Origin: Chitinophaga sp. XS-30
Lineage (GTDB): Bacteria > Bacteroidota > Bacteroidia > Chitinophagales > Chitinophagaceae
Assembly: GCF_008086345.1 (NCBI RefSeq)
Contig: NZ_CP043006.1
Coordinates: 3,904,032 to 3,968,031, forward strand
Direction of reading: 5' to 3'
DNA length: 64,000 bases
Numbering within the stretch: the first letter of the stretch is position 1; each line of letters starts with the position of its first letter. Below the pieces are notes generated by a model. The model had not been told where the DNA came from and made no database searches. It saw only the letters and a program-made list of their open reading frames with translations. The position numbers were made by a program, and so were the translations under genes. Shown piece by piece: positions 25,711 through 35,152 of the stretch.

Positions 25711-26439
25711 TTACTCCGCAAACATTTTCCATCGCCTGAATTTTCCTTTCCGCTGGATGTTATATTTCTCCGTTGCATAGCGGTTGATATGTTCCATGGC
25801 TTCGTCAACGGAATCGGTGAAGAGGAGATATTTCAGATCGTGTATGCCGATGGTGCCGGCTTCTATCATGCTGTGAAAGAGGGGCATGACCGGTTCCCAG
25901 TAGGTTTTTCCGATCAGTACGATGGGGAAATCGATGATCTTGCGGGTCTGGATCAGGGTGAGCGCTTCGAAAAACTCGTCCAGCGTGCCGATGCCCCCGG
26001 GCATGATCACGAAGGCGCAGGAGTATTTAAACATCAGTACTTTCCGCACGAAGAAGAACTTGCAGCTGACGGTTTTGTCCATATACGGATTAGGGGTCTG
26101 TTCCCTCGGCAGGATGATATTGCAACCGACGGAAGGGCCACCTGCTTCTTTAGCGCCCCGGTTGGCGGCCTCCATGATGCCCGGGCCGCCGCCGGTCATT
26201 ACCGTAAAACCTGCTTTGGCGATACCGGCGCCCATTTGCCGGGCTTGTTCATAATGATCTTCGCCTTCCCGGATGCGTGCGGAACCGAATACAGCCACAC
26301 AAGGCCCTACGAAGTGCAGTACCCGGAAACCTTTAATGAATTCCAGCAATACCTGGAACGCAAAGGACAGCTCCAGCAGGCGGGACCGCGGCCCTTCAAG
26401 GAAATATCTTTCTTCCAGTTTGACGCGTTGATCGCTCAT
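25711..26439 (-). CDS. LOG family protein (TIGR00730)
   Basis: Rossmann-fold protein of about 242 residues. The LOG motifs are GGGPGIMEAANRGAKEAGG (residues about 75-93) and PGGIGTLDEFFEALTLIQ (about 145-162), the PGGxGT-xxE phosphoribohydrolase signature. Family members cleave cytokinin or adenine nucleotide monophosphates to free base and ribose 5-phosphate; the physiological substrate in non-plant bacteria is unclear. I prefer ATG 26439 to 26496 because the conserved part begins soon after it. It is co-oriented with RIC, 135 bp apart. Confidence 0.88.
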   Translation of the reverse strand: MSDQRVKLEERYFLEGPRSRLLELSFAFQVLLEFIKGFRVLHFVGPCVAVFGSARIREGEDHYEQARQMGAGIAKAGFTVMTGGGPGIMEAANRGAKEAGGPSVGCNIILPREQTPNPYMDKTVSCKFFFVRKVLMFKYSCAFVIMPGGIGTLDEFFEALTLIQTRKIIDFPIVLIGKTYWEPVMPLFHSMIEAGTIGIHDLKYLLFTDSVDEAMEHINRYATEKYNIQRKGKFRRWKMFAE

Positions 26440-26568
26440 TTCTTTTTTTAAACAATATTCCGGCTTTCCCGCTTCCAAAGCAGTGACGGATATCAATGCG
26501 GGGATTAACAGCCGTCATCGCCCGGCTCTCCCGCGAGAAGTAGATTTGTAATATAAAAACTGGCTATC

Positions 26569-26943
26569 ATGGAAATATTTATCACAGAAGAATCCATTAT
26601 CCGGTCCATTCAGCAGGATTTCAGGAAAGCCTGGCCCAACCTGAAGATCGAATTCTACAAGAACCCTCATGCAAGCTTTGAAGCAAGCCCTCTTGCAGAC
26701 CAGCTGCCTCCGGATACGCCGATCGAAGAGGTGCGTAATATTCATACATCCGCCTGGATCGATGTCAGCGGGGATGTAACGGTAAAGGCGCTGGAGGAAC
26801 AATTCTTCAGGTTACTTGGCCTCAACGTGCAGGTGTTCCGCAAATCAGGGAAGATATGGCTGGCCACTACAACTACGGACCAGTGGACGCTGGCAGAGCA
26901 GGAGAACGCGGCGAGGAGCAGGGCGCATAATTTGAAAAGTTAA
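26569..26943 (+). CDS. Small conserved hypothetical protein
   Basis: 124-residue soluble protein, which I cannot assign to a characterised family. It is alpha/beta in appearance, with no signal peptide or membrane segment, beginning MEIFITEESIIRSIQQDF and with a central EEVRNIHTSAWIDVSGDVTV stretch (key residues RNIHTSAWID). The TAGATTTG box at 26541-26548, 21 bases before the ATG, is a likely -7 element, so it is transcribed on its own and divergent from the LOG gene. Confidence 0.65.
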   Translation: MEIFITEESIIRSIQQDFRKAWPNLKIEFYKNPHASFEASPLADQLPPDTPIEEVRNIHTSAWIDVSGDVTVKALEEQFFRLLGLNVQVFRKSGKIWLATTTTDQWTLAEQENAARSRAHNLKS

Positions 26944-27024
26944 GCTGTTTAACGTACCCCCTTTTTTTGCCGCGCCGGGTAGGTGCAGGATACCAATCCG
27001 CGTTTTTCATCCTATTTTGACGGC

Positions 27025-28761
27025 ATGAAACAATCGCTTCTTTTCCCTTTGCTGCTTATTGCCACTGGCTTGTCCGCACAAAAGCTGCCGCCTGTTTTCA
27101 GCGCCGGAACCCAGGCTTACACCCCGGAGTTGACGCGTACCTGGCTCAGCCCGGTAAGGATCGTTATGGAAAGCGGCATGGCCAACGCCCGCAACCTGCT
27201 GGTAAAACGGAATGGTCAGGCGGACCTTTCCAATCGTGATATCTGCACCCTGGAAAAAGCCGGTGCATACATTATGCTCGACTTTGGCCGGGAGATCCAC
27301 GGCGGTATCCAGATCGTTACAGGCGTTTATAAAGGCAACAAACCCGCGAAGGTAAGGGTGCGTTTCGGCGAATCTGTCAGTGAAGCGATGAGCGATATCG
27401 GCGGGGAGAAGAACGCTACAAACGATCATGCCATGCGGGATATGATCGTTGAAGTGCCCTGGCTCGGCAGCCTGGAGCTTGGCAATACCGGGTTCCGTTT
27501 TGTCCGGATCGACTTGGTGGAAGAGAATATGGCGCTTCAGCTGAAGGAAATTAATGCCGTATTGATATACCGTGACCTGCCCTACAAAGGGTCTTTCCGC
27601 TGCAGTGATACTTTGCTGAACACAATATGGCTTACCGGGGCATACACCGTACAGCTCAATATGCAGGATTATCTGTGGGATGGCATCAAGCGCGACCGTC
27701 TGGTGTGGGTGGGAGACCTTCACCCCGAAGTGTCCACCATCTGCGCGGTGTTCGGGGAGCAGAACGTTGTGCCGAAAAGCCTGGACCTCGCCCGCGACAT
27801 TACCCCCTTGCCTCAATATATGAACGGTATCGGTGCATACTCCATGTGGTGGGTATTGCTGCATCGCGACTGGTACCTGCACACCGGCAACATCCAGTAT
27901 CTCCGCGAACAATCATCCTACCTGAAAGGCCTGCTGAATATGCTGATCACAAAGATCGGCCCGGATAACCGGGAAAAGCTGGACGGCGGAATGCGGTTCC
28001 TGGACTGGCCTTCCAGCGGCAATGAACCCGCCATTCACGCGGGGTTGCAGGCTATGATGGTGATGACGCTCCATGCAGGCGCGGAACTGAGCAAAGTATT
28101 GGGAGATGCCGAAACGGCAACACAATGTACCGAAGCAGCGACCCGTCTTCAGCAGCATGTCCCTGACCCCAACGGCTCCAAACAGGCTGCGGCGATGCTG
28201 GCGTTATCCGGCCTCGCATCCGCGGAAAAAATGAATAACGAAGTGATCGGGAAAGACAGTACGAAACACTATTCCACCTTCTTCGGTTATTATATGCTGC
28301 AGGCAAAGGCCAAAGCTGGTGATTATGCCGGTGCATTAAGGGATATCCGGCAATACTGGGGCGCTATGCTGGCCCTGGGCGCTACGACCTTCTGGGAAGA
28401 TTTCAATATGGACTGGATACCCGATGCTTCGCGCATTGATGAAGTGGTGCCGGAGGGGATGAAAGATATTCACGGGGACTATGGTGCGCATTGCTATATC
28501 GGGTTGCGGCACAGCCTCTGCCATGGATGGGCATCGGGACCTACGGCCTGGCTGACGGAGCATGTGCTGGGCATCAAAGTAACGGCGCCGGGTTGCAGGA
28601 CCATTGAAATAGAACCGCACCTGGGCGACCTTGATTTTGCTGAAGGGACCTTCCCCACACCATATGGCATTGTTTCTGTAAAACATACCAGGATGGCGAA
28701 CGGGAAGGTCCGGTCAACTGTTAAAGGCCCGAAGGAGGTAAAGATTATTCTTTCGAAGTGA
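27025..28761 (+). CDS. Secreted alpha-L-rhamnosidase-like glycoside hydrolase (GH78-like)
   Basis: 578 residues with a signal peptide (MKQSLLFPLLLIATGLSAQ). It resembles the six-hairpin (alpha/alpha)6 rhamnosidases: MLDFGREIHGGIQI in the N-terminal beta domain, then DGIKRDRLVWVGDLHPE near residues 225-240 and ATTFWEDFNMDWIPDASR later, ending with a C-terminal beta domain. Against Bacillus RhaB the general-acid position (DxxxRExxxWxGD) is Asp rather than Glu. It would act on rhamnose-containing plant glycans. I start at ATG 27025, directly before the signal. Its 3' end overlaps the convergent gene by 17 bp. Confidence 0.75.
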   Translation: MKQSLLFPLLLIATGLSAQKLPPVFSAGTQAYTPELTRTWLSPVRIVMESGMANARNLLVKRNGQADLSNRDICTLEKAGAYIMLDFGREIHGGIQIVTGVYKGNKPAKVRVRFGESVSEAMSDIGGEKNATNDHAMRDMIVEVPWLGSLELGNTGFRFVRIDLVEENMALQLKEINAVLIYRDLPYKGSFRCSDTLLNTIWLTGAYTVQLNMQDYLWDGIKRDRLVWVGDLHPEVSTICAVFGEQNVVPKSLDLARDITPLPQYMNGIGAYSMWWVLLHRDWYLHTGNIQYLREQSSYLKGLLNMLITKIGPDNREKLDGGMRFLDWPSSGNEPAIHAGLQAMMVMTLHAGAELSKVLGDAETATQCTEAATRLQQHVPDPNGSKQAAAMLALSGLASAEKMNNEVIGKDSTKHYSTFFGYYMLQAKAKAGDYAGALRDIRQYWGAMLALGATTFWEDFNMDWIPDASRIDEVVPEGMKDIHGDYGAHCYIGLRHSLCHGWASGPTAWLTEHVLGIKVTAPGCRTIEIEPHLGDLDFAEGTFPTPYGIVSVKHTRMANGKVRSTVKGPKEVKIILSK

Positions 28762-29869
28762 GCTGTTTGATGAAGTCCACTTCCTCCTGGATATAAGGGG
28801 TACCGTCTTTCCGGAAAATGTCATGGAACCAAAGCTCCGGCTCGGCGGTATATGTTTTCTTCCAGCTGTCCCAGGGATAATTCGTTTGCGATTTCCCTTC
28901 CGCAAAACCCCAGTTATAGGCTGCTATCTTGTGCTTCCGGAATATCGGCAGAATGCTCTGGAAAGTGCTTTGCCGCGGCCGGGCCATATATTCCGTACAA
29001 AGCAAAGGCCGCTGATAACGCTGCAACTGCTGTACTTTTTGTTCCACGGACAGGCTGTCGTCATAAGTATGGAAAGAGATCACATCAGACTCTTCGATCA
29101 TCAGCCTGGCGATGGGGCTGAGCGTGGAGTCGCTCGTCCAGTCCCCGGTCCAGATCCCGGTGGTCAGCGGTTGCTCCGGTTGTACGGCCCTGGCCCATTC
29201 GAAAGTCTTTCGCAGCAACGGCAACACATAATCGCTTTTGTTTTCCAGTTCCACATGCCCGTAAGCGCTGACATTGGGATTGTCCGGCTCGTTCCAGACG
29301 TCCCAGCAGATGATCCGGTCGTCCTGCGCAAAACGTTTCACGGTGTTTTTTACATAGGCTTCCAGGCGGGGATACTGTGTGGAATCCGTCAGCACCTTGA
29401 TGCCGGGGCTTTGCACCCATCCTGAATTATGTACATGCGGCTTCGGATCGCGCTGTTTTCCGAGGGCAGGGAAGGGATCCCATACGGAGTCGAACAGCAC
29501 GAACATAATGCTGATGTTATGCCGTGAGGCGATCTGCAGGAAAGTTTCCATCCGGTTGAAGAGGCCCGCAGAATCCTGCTCATAAAGCAGGTCGTGCAGG
29601 AAAACGCGCATGGTGTTCATGCCAATAGAGGCTGCATGCCCAAGCTCGGTATTGATGGCAGCGGTGTCGAAGGTTTCCGCCTGCCACATTTCCAGCTGGT
29701 TGATGGCGGAACTGGTAATGTAGTTTGCGCCCACCGGCCAGTCCTGCCGCGCATACCACTCATTGGCTTTTTCCGCGCTCCATTTTTCCGGAGCGGTGGT
29801 TTTCTGTTCTGTTGTGCCGCAGCTGCCCAAAGCGGCCGCAAGCAGGATCAGTAACAATGATCTTTGCAT
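28745..29869 (-). CDS. Lipoprotein glycoside hydrolase, GH5-like (1,4-beta-glycanase type)
   Basis: 374 residues with a lipoprotein signal (MQRSLLLILLAAALGSC). A TIM-barrel clan GH-A fold is suggested by CWDVWNEPDNPN (acid/base Glu in WNEP, about residue 190) and LLCTEYMARP (nucleophile Glu, about residue 290), with ISFHTYDD and YNWGF completing the active site. Often annotated as cellulase or 1,4-beta-xylanase, but substrate is not evident. Start ATG 29869 precedes the signal peptide. Its last 17 bases overlap the GH78-like gene, with which it may share a plant-glycan role. Confidence 0.75.
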   Translation of the reverse strand: MQRSLLLILLAAALGSCGTTEQKTTAPEKWSAEKANEWYARQDWPVGANYITSSAINQLEMWQAETFDTAAINTELGHAASIGMNTMRVFLHDLLYEQDSAGLFNRMETFLQIASRHNISIMFVLFDSVWDPFPALGKQRDPKPHVHNSGWVQSPGIKVLTDSTQYPRLEAYVKNTVKRFAQDDRIICWDVWNEPDNPNVSAYGHVELENKSDYVLPLLRKTFEWARAVQPEQPLTTGIWTGDWTSDSTLSPIARLMIEESDVISFHTYDDSLSVEQKVQQLQRYQRPLLCTEYMARPRQSTFQSILPIFRKHKIAAYNWGFAEGKSQTNYPWDSWKKTYTAEPELWFHDIFRKDGTPYIQEEVDFIKQLTSKE

Positions 29870-29974
29870 AATCTGTATCAGTTTAAGCGGATAAAATACA
29901 AAAAACTTCCATTTTGATGCGAACAAAAATGTAATCTGTTCGGCATTAATTCTGTGTTAATTAGTGGCATCGCA

Positions 29975-30005
29975 TTGGATGCATATCGGTTTCGGCCCAT
30001 CTTTG
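29975..30005 (+). promoter_or_regulatory. Probable promoter of the alkaline phosphatase gene
   Basis: TTG at 29975-29977, 20-bp spacer, CATCTTTG at 29998-30005, one base off TAnnTTTG. The following 159 bases form a leader to the ATG at 30165. The remaining 295-bp gap between the two genes shows nothing else I can name. Confidence 0.4.
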
Positions 30006-30164
30006 TACATTCCATTCAGGGCCGGGAAAGCATACCTGTGCGCTGCTCAAAAGACAAAACATACAGATGCAGCCGGCATGTATAAAGCAATGTTTAATCC
30101 CGCAGGGGATTGATGATTTATATATCGAAGGCTCATCCCGCCCGAAAAAAGTAAAAACGAACGG

Positions 30165-31571
30165 ATGAAAAGAAGAGATTTTTTCCGCAATACCTCACTG
30201 GCCGTATTCGGCAGTGCAATTGCAGCACCGGTTAGCGCCCTGGCATCTTCCGCCGCTACCGGAAGGAAAGGCGACCACGCCAGGAACATCATTTTTCTGG
30301 TGAGCGACGGCATGAGCGTTGGAACGCTCGGCATGGCCGATTTGCTGTTACAGCGGAAGGAAGGCCGGAGCAGCGAGTGGATGCGCCTGTACACGGAAGG
30401 GCTGGTGAAACGTGCGCTGATGGATACCGCTTCCGCCAGCTCGCTGGTAACTGATTCCGCCGCGGCCAGTTCTTCCTGGGGCGGTGGCATGCGGGTAAAT
30501 AACGGCTCCCTGAACGTTGGTCCCAACGGAGAGGAATACAAGCCCATTCTGCAGAAATTCAAATCGGCCGGCAAGTCCGTAGGATGTGTGACCACTGTGC
30601 CGATAACCCACGCCACACCCGCGGGATTTTGCGTGAACAGCAAAAGCCGTGGCGATCAGGCGGACATCGCCCTGCAATACCTCGATCTTCAGTTCGATAT
30701 CATGATGGGCGGCGGTGCGGAGTTCTTCAGCAAAGACAAAAGAAAGGACAAGGCCGATGTATTCGGTCAGTTCAAACAGAAAGGATATCATGTGCTGCAG
30801 AACAGGGAAGCTATGCTGACTTTGCAGCGCGGTACAGGAAAACCGGTACTTGGCGTATTTCATGAAGACGGATTGCCCTACACGCTCGATGCCATGCAGG
30901 ATGCGGCGATCACAAAGGCAATACCTACGCTGGCAGAAATGACGAAAACAGCGATCGATCATATGAACACCAACAGTAAGGGTTTTGTACTGCAGGTGGA
31001 AGGCGGTAAAGTGGACTGGGCAGCGCATGCCAATGATGCAGCAGGTTTGCTGTATGACCAGATCGCTTTCGATGATGCCATAAAAGTAGCTGTGGATTTT
31101 GCGATGAAAGACAAGCATACCCTCGTCATCATCACTACCGATCACGGCAATGCCAACCCCGGTCTGTTCTCCGGCTCAAAAGCCAATGCAAACTTCGACA
31201 GGATACAAAAATACCGGCATACGAATGACTGGATACTGCACGGCATTCGCAAGGATTTTTCAGCGGCGCAGGTGATAGAGCGTATCGAAGCCGCACAGGG
31301 GTATGCCATCAAAAAAGAAGAAGCTGCGCAGTTGCTTTCTCACTACGCCAAAATGGATGGTGACGGCCTTTATAATCCCTATAAACTGCCTTTTAAAGAG
31401 CTGGCGGTCATGCAACGGCAGTACAATTCCATCGGCTGGGGCGCAATGGACCATTCCGGCGATTATGTTGAACTGGCAATGATGGGCCCTGGTAGCGAAA
31501 ACCTCAAACAATTCGTCAAAAATACAGACCTGCACTACCTGATGCTGGAAGCGGCGGGAGTAACGGAATAA
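30165..31571 (+). CDS. Alkaline phosphatase, Tat-exported
   Basis: 468-residue PhoA-superfamily phosphatase. The twin-arginine signal (KRRDFFRNTSLAVFGSA) indicates export as a folded, metal-loaded enzyme. Metal and nucleophile residues: Asp48 (LVSDGMS), the Ser nucleophile in VTDSAAASSSW (Ser98), VEGGKVDWAAHAND and TTDHGNANPGL. Hydrolyses phosphomonoesters at the cell surface or periplasm. It stands alone between two hydrolase-type genes and a CoA-transferase gene, with its own promoter and terminator. Confidence 0.92.
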   Translation: MKRRDFFRNTSLAVFGSAIAAPVSALASSAATGRKGDHARNIIFLVSDGMSVGTLGMADLLLQRKEGRSSEWMRLYTEGLVKRALMDTASASSLVTDSAAASSSWGGGMRVNNGSLNVGPNGEEYKPILQKFKSAGKSVGCVTTVPITHATPAGFCVNSKSRGDQADIALQYLDLQFDIMMGGGAEFFSKDKRKDKADVFGQFKQKGYHVLQNREAMLTLQRGTGKPVLGVFHEDGLPYTLDAMQDAAITKAIPTLAEMTKTAIDHMNTNSKGFVLQVEGGKVDWAAHANDAAGLLYDQIAFDDAIKVAVDFAMKDKHTLVIITTDHGNANPGLFSGSKANANFDRIQKYRHTNDWILHGIRKDFSAAQVIERIEAAQGYAIKKEEAAQLLSHYAKMDGDGLYNPYKLPFKELAVMQRQYNSIGWGAMDHSGDYVELAMMGPGSENLKQFVKNTDLHYLMLEAAGVTE

Positions 31572-31642
31572 GAGGGCCGGCTATGGTCCGCATGGATGGG
31601 GTTGTACGGGTAACGGAATGCCGTATCCTCCCATTGGAAAAG

Positions 31643-31677
31643 TCCCGGCAGGCTGAAAAATGGCTGCCGGGATTTTT
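31643..31677 (+). terminator. Rho-independent terminator after alkaline phosphatase
   Basis: TCCCGGCAG (31643-31651) pairs with CTGCCGGGA (31664-31672), loop 12 bases, followed by a T run. Confidence 0.8.
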
Positions 31678-31753
31678 ATGAAGAATACCCGTCATCCGTC
31701 CCAATGATGCTTGTCATTCCCTATATGGCCGGAATATCGCACTTTTGTATCCT

Positions 31754-33034
31754 ATGAAAGGTAATTATATTGATGCGGCTACCGCCGTTCAGGCCATACA
31801 GTCAGGACACCGTGTATTCATTCACGGTAGCGCCGCTAGTCCTGTTCATATTATCAAAGCCATGCAGGCCCGGCATGCGGAACTGAAGAACGTAGAACTG
31901 GTCAGCATCACCACATTGGGCGACCTGGATTTTGACCAGCCTTCATTCCGGGAAAGCTTCTTCTTCAATTCACTTTTTGTTTCGGCAGCCACCCGCAAAG
32001 TCGTGAACAGTGCTTCCGGCGATTACGTGCCTATTTTCCTCAGTGAGATACCGCAATTGTTCTATCGTGGTATCCTTCCGCTGGATGTAGCCATTATACA
32101 GGTGTCCCCACCGGATGTACATGGATACTGCTCTCTCGGCACTTCTGTTGATATTGCGCGTGCCGCTGTAGATACTGCGAAACATGTGATCGCCCAGGTA
32201 AATCCCCGCATGCCGCGTACGCATGGGGACGGTTTCATTCATATGGACAAGATCAATGCTATGGTTATTCACGAGGCGGAACTTCCTGTTGTGGACTATT
32301 CCAGCGCGGTTTCCCCGGCTATAGAGCAGATCGGGAAGAATATAGCGGCGCTTGTGGAAGATGGCGCCACCTTGCAGTTGGGCATCGGGAGCATTCCGGA
32401 CCAGGTATTGAAGAACCTGGTTCATCATAAAGACCTTGGTCTGCATACAGAAATGATGTCCGACGGTGTGATACCGCTGATCAAAAGCGGTGTGATCAAT
32501 AACCGGTGCAAGAAGCTGAATCCCGGCCGTTCCGTTACCTCCTTTATGACCGGCACGCAAAAGTTGTATGATTTTGTACATGACAATCCCGCTATCCGGG
32601 TGATGGATATCAGTTATGTGAACGATACCAGTGTCATCCGCCAGAACCCTAAAGCCGCCGCTATCAACAGCGCCATTGAGATTGACCTCACCGGCCAGGT
32701 ATGCGCGGATTCCATCGGTACCTGGCAATATTCCGGGATCGGCGGTCAGATGGATTTCATCCGCGGCGCATCGCTTTCGCCGGGGGGCAAACCCATCATT
32801 GCGTTACCATCCGTTACGAATAAAGGCATTTCCCGCATCACGCCGTTCCTGAAAGAAGGGGCAGGTGTGGTGACCACGCGCGGGCATATTCATTGGGTGG
32901 TTACGGAATATGGCGTTACCGACCTGTTTGGCAAAAATCTGAAACAACGGGCCAAAGCGCTTACGGCTATTGCGCATCCTGATCATCGGGAGACACTGGA
33001 GAGGGCGTTTCGGGAGCGGTTTGGAGGAGGTTGA
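31754..33034 (+). CDS. Acetyl-CoA hydrolase / 4-hydroxybutyrate CoA-transferase family protein
   Basis: 426-residue CoA transferase/hydrolase of the Cat1/ACH type. Signatures are QVSPPDVHGYCSLGTSVD, LQLGIGSIPDQVL, the covalent-intermediate glutamate region INSAIEIDLTGQVCADS and IGGQMDFIRGA, followed by PFLKEGAGVVTTRGHIHWVVTEYG (key HIHWVVTEYG). I use ATG 31754; an in-frame TTG at 31745 is weaker. It interconverts acetyl-CoA with other acyl-CoAs or hydrolyses it; which acid is used cannot be read here. Confidence 0.9.
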   Translation: MKGNYIDAATAVQAIQSGHRVFIHGSAASPVHIIKAMQARHAELKNVELVSITTLGDLDFDQPSFRESFFFNSLFVSAATRKVVNSASGDYVPIFLSEIPQLFYRGILPLDVAIIQVSPPDVHGYCSLGTSVDIARAAVDTAKHVIAQVNPRMPRTHGDGFIHMDKINAMVIHEAELPVVDYSSAVSPAIEQIGKNIAALVEDGATLQLGIGSIPDQVLKNLVHHKDLGLHTEMMSDGVIPLIKSGVINNRCKKLNPGRSVTSFMTGTQKLYDFVHDNPAIRVMDISYVNDTSVIRQNPKAAAINSAIEIDLTGQVCADSIGTWQYSGIGGQMDFIRGASLSPGGKPIIALPSVTNKGISRITPFLKEGAGVVTTRGHIHWVVTEYGVTDLFGKNLKQRAKALTAIAHPDHRETLERAFRERFGGG

Positions 33035-33255
33035 GCGGGGGGAAGGGGGCTGCCCACACCGAAGACGGCGGTGCCGCGGTACGCAATTGCATTCTTCAGG
33101 TTAAAACATTAGCAATGTTTGTCATTATACAAGCATGACGTCTATTTTAGATTTTTTTCCGACAATATCCCCATTATTATGTATTTTGTGCAACAAACCA
33201 ACCAATTTCATTGATAAGATCAATTTAGAACTGTGCTGTATTAGTATTATTGTAT

Positions 33256-33798
33256 ATGCATCTTTTGGAGGACACTGCATTATTGGACATGATCAGGGAG
33301 GATGACCGGAAAGCGTTCACAACAATTTATGACCGCTACTGGGATCGCTTATACGCCTCCGCATTTTACCATCTGAAAAGTACCGCCGCCGCTGAAGAAA
33401 TTGTACAGGATGTCTTTGTCACGCTCTGGCAGAAAAGGCACGAGCTGCAGATCGGGGAACTGTCCAAATATCTTTCCGCCATGGTGCGTTATGCCGTTTA
33501 CCGTTACATGGCCAGGGAAAATCAGCGCAGGGAGCTGCATCTTTCAGCCGGAACGCCTGTTATTGCACCTGCCAGCACCCTTGAGCACAAGCTCATGCTG
33601 GAGATCGTGGACAGGCTCAGTTGCGAATTGCCCGAAAAATGCCGTATCGTATTCCGGGCCACCAAATTATATGACCAGTCCATCAGAGAGGTTGCCCAAA
33701 ATCTCAATATCTCCCATAAAACAGCGGAAGCCCATCTCACAAAGGCTTTACGCATTATCCGAATGAACCTCGGCAAAGCCTTTCACTTCTTTTTCTAG
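33256..33798 (+). CDS. ECF-type RNA polymerase sigma-70 factor
   Basis: 180 residues with sigma region 2 (FTTIYDRYWDRLYASAFYHLK, then EEIVQDVFVTLWQKR) and region 4 (LPEKCRIVFRATKLYDQSIREVAQNLNISHKTAEAHLTKALR; key segment SHKTAEAHLTKA). It is the sigma half of the surface-signalling pair with the FecR-like gene 76 bp downstream, and both should control the SusCD genes that follow. Start ATG 33256 rather than the TTG at 33250. The AT-rich 221-bp gap upstream includes a palindrome AAACATT-AGC-AATGTTT (33104-33120). Confidence 0.93.
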   Translation: MHLLEDTALLDMIREDDRKAFTTIYDRYWDRLYASAFYHLKSTAAAEEIVQDVFVTLWQKRHELQIGELSKYLSAMVRYAVYRYMARENQRRELHLSAGTPVIAPASTLEHKLMLEIVDRLSCELPEKCRIVFRATKLYDQSIREVAQNLNISHKTAEAHLTKALRIIRMNLGKAFHFFF

Positions 33799-33873
33799 AT
33801 TTTTTTTCAAAACACTAAGGGTAACCTTCCCCGGGAAGACTCTATACTTGTAAACGCCCTTCCAATACCAACC

Positions 33874-34992
33874 ATGGACCAAGATCATTTACATAAACTG
33901 GCACAGAAGTTCCTGGAGGGGACGGCTACCGACGTTGAAAAAGCACAACTGCACGAATGGTACGATCAAAACGGAACATTCCCGGAAATACCTGAAGATG
34001 CTGACATATTGCGGCTGCGGATGTTGCAGGCGATCGACCGGCGGACTGCCGGCAGAAGCAGGTGGTATCGCCGGATGGCGGCCGCTGCTGCAGTATTGTT
34101 GCTGATCACCGCAGGCGGATATTTCTTTTTTGCGGATCAACCGGCACAAACGGCTGAAAACACGGGTCATTACAAACACGATGTGGCGCCGGGTGGCAAC
34201 AAGGCAACACTTACACTTGGCGATGGCAGCATTATCGAGCTGGATAGCGCACAGAACGGAGCACTGGGCAGCCAGGGCAATACGCAGGTCATCAAGCTTG
34301 CCGGTGCGCAACTGGCCTACGACAACGGAAATGCCGGGAACCAGGCTGTATTCTATTACAATACGGTCAACACCCCACGGGGAGGCCAGTACCAGATCAT
34401 TTTACCGGATGGCAGCAAGGTATGGCTGAATGCGGTTTCGTCCCTGCGCTTCCCGACGGCGTTTTCCGGAAAGGAGAGAAAAGTGGAACTGACGGGTGAG
34501 GCATTTTTTGATATTGCGCATAATGAAAATCAACCCTTCATCGTAGCAGTGGATAAAATGGAAGTGGAGGTGTTAGGTACCCAGTTCAACATCATGGCCT
34601 ACGCTAATGAATCTTCCATGAAAACTTCCCTGCTGCGTGGCGCGGTAAAGGTAAGGAGCGAAGGGGCCAGCAGTTTGCTCAAACCGGGGCAACAGGCCCG
34701 GCTGCATAAGAACGGAGATCTGAAAGTAATAGATCTGCCTTATGCAGAAGAAACGGCAGCCTGGAAAGATGGCTTGTTCCTGTTCAATAACGAGGACCTG
34801 GATGCCATCATGCGCCGTATCAGCCGCTGGTACAATGTAGATGTCGCATTTACAACTGAAAATATAAAAACACAGACATTCACCGGGCAGATTTCCAGGC
34901 AGGAGAAGCTTTCCGAAGTGCTCAAAATGCTTGAGCTGACGGAAGCAGTACATTTCGGTATCGAGAACAGAACGGTTACGGTAAAACCCTGA
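33874..34992 (+). CDS. FecR family anti-sigma factor
   Basis: 372-residue inner-membrane anti-sigma. The N-terminal cytoplasmic part (DHLHKLAQKFLEGTATDVEKAQLHEWY) binds the sigma factor, a helix at about 69-87 (MAAAAAVLLLITAGGYFFF) spans the membrane, and the periplasmic FecR domain holds the VNTPRGGQYQIILPDGSKVWLNAVSSLRFP core and the LTGEAFFDIAHNENQPFIV stretch. A DUF4974-like C-terminal domain (DLDAIMRRISRWYNVDVAF) closes it. It senses the SusC signalling domain and releases the ECF sigma factor. Confidence 0.94.
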   Translation: MDQDHLHKLAQKFLEGTATDVEKAQLHEWYDQNGTFPEIPEDADILRLRMLQAIDRRTAGRSRWYRRMAAAAAVLLLITAGGYFFFADQPAQTAENTGHYKHDVAPGGNKATLTLGDGSIIELDSAQNGALGSQGNTQVIKLAGAQLAYDNGNAGNQAVFYYNTVNTPRGGQYQIILPDGSKVWLNAVSSLRFPTAFSGKERKVELTGEAFFDIAHNENQPFIVAVDKMEVEVLGTQFNIMAYANESSMKTSLLRGAVKVRSEGASSLLKPGQQARLHKNGDLKVIDLPYAEETAAWKDGLFLFNNEDLDAIMRRISRWYNVDVAFTTENIKTQTFTGQISRQEKLSEVLKMLELTEAVHFGIENRTVTVKP

Positions 34993-35152
34993 CCGGCAAA
35001 ATACAAGTGAACAAAACAGCGAATAAAGATCAACCATTATTATAATAGAGGGGAAAAATTTCAACATTCAGAATCAAACGAGTACTGCGTAATTATCCCG
35101 CGCATGAAGCGCCGTTGTTGCATTTAATGATTAATTAAAAAGGACTGCTAGT

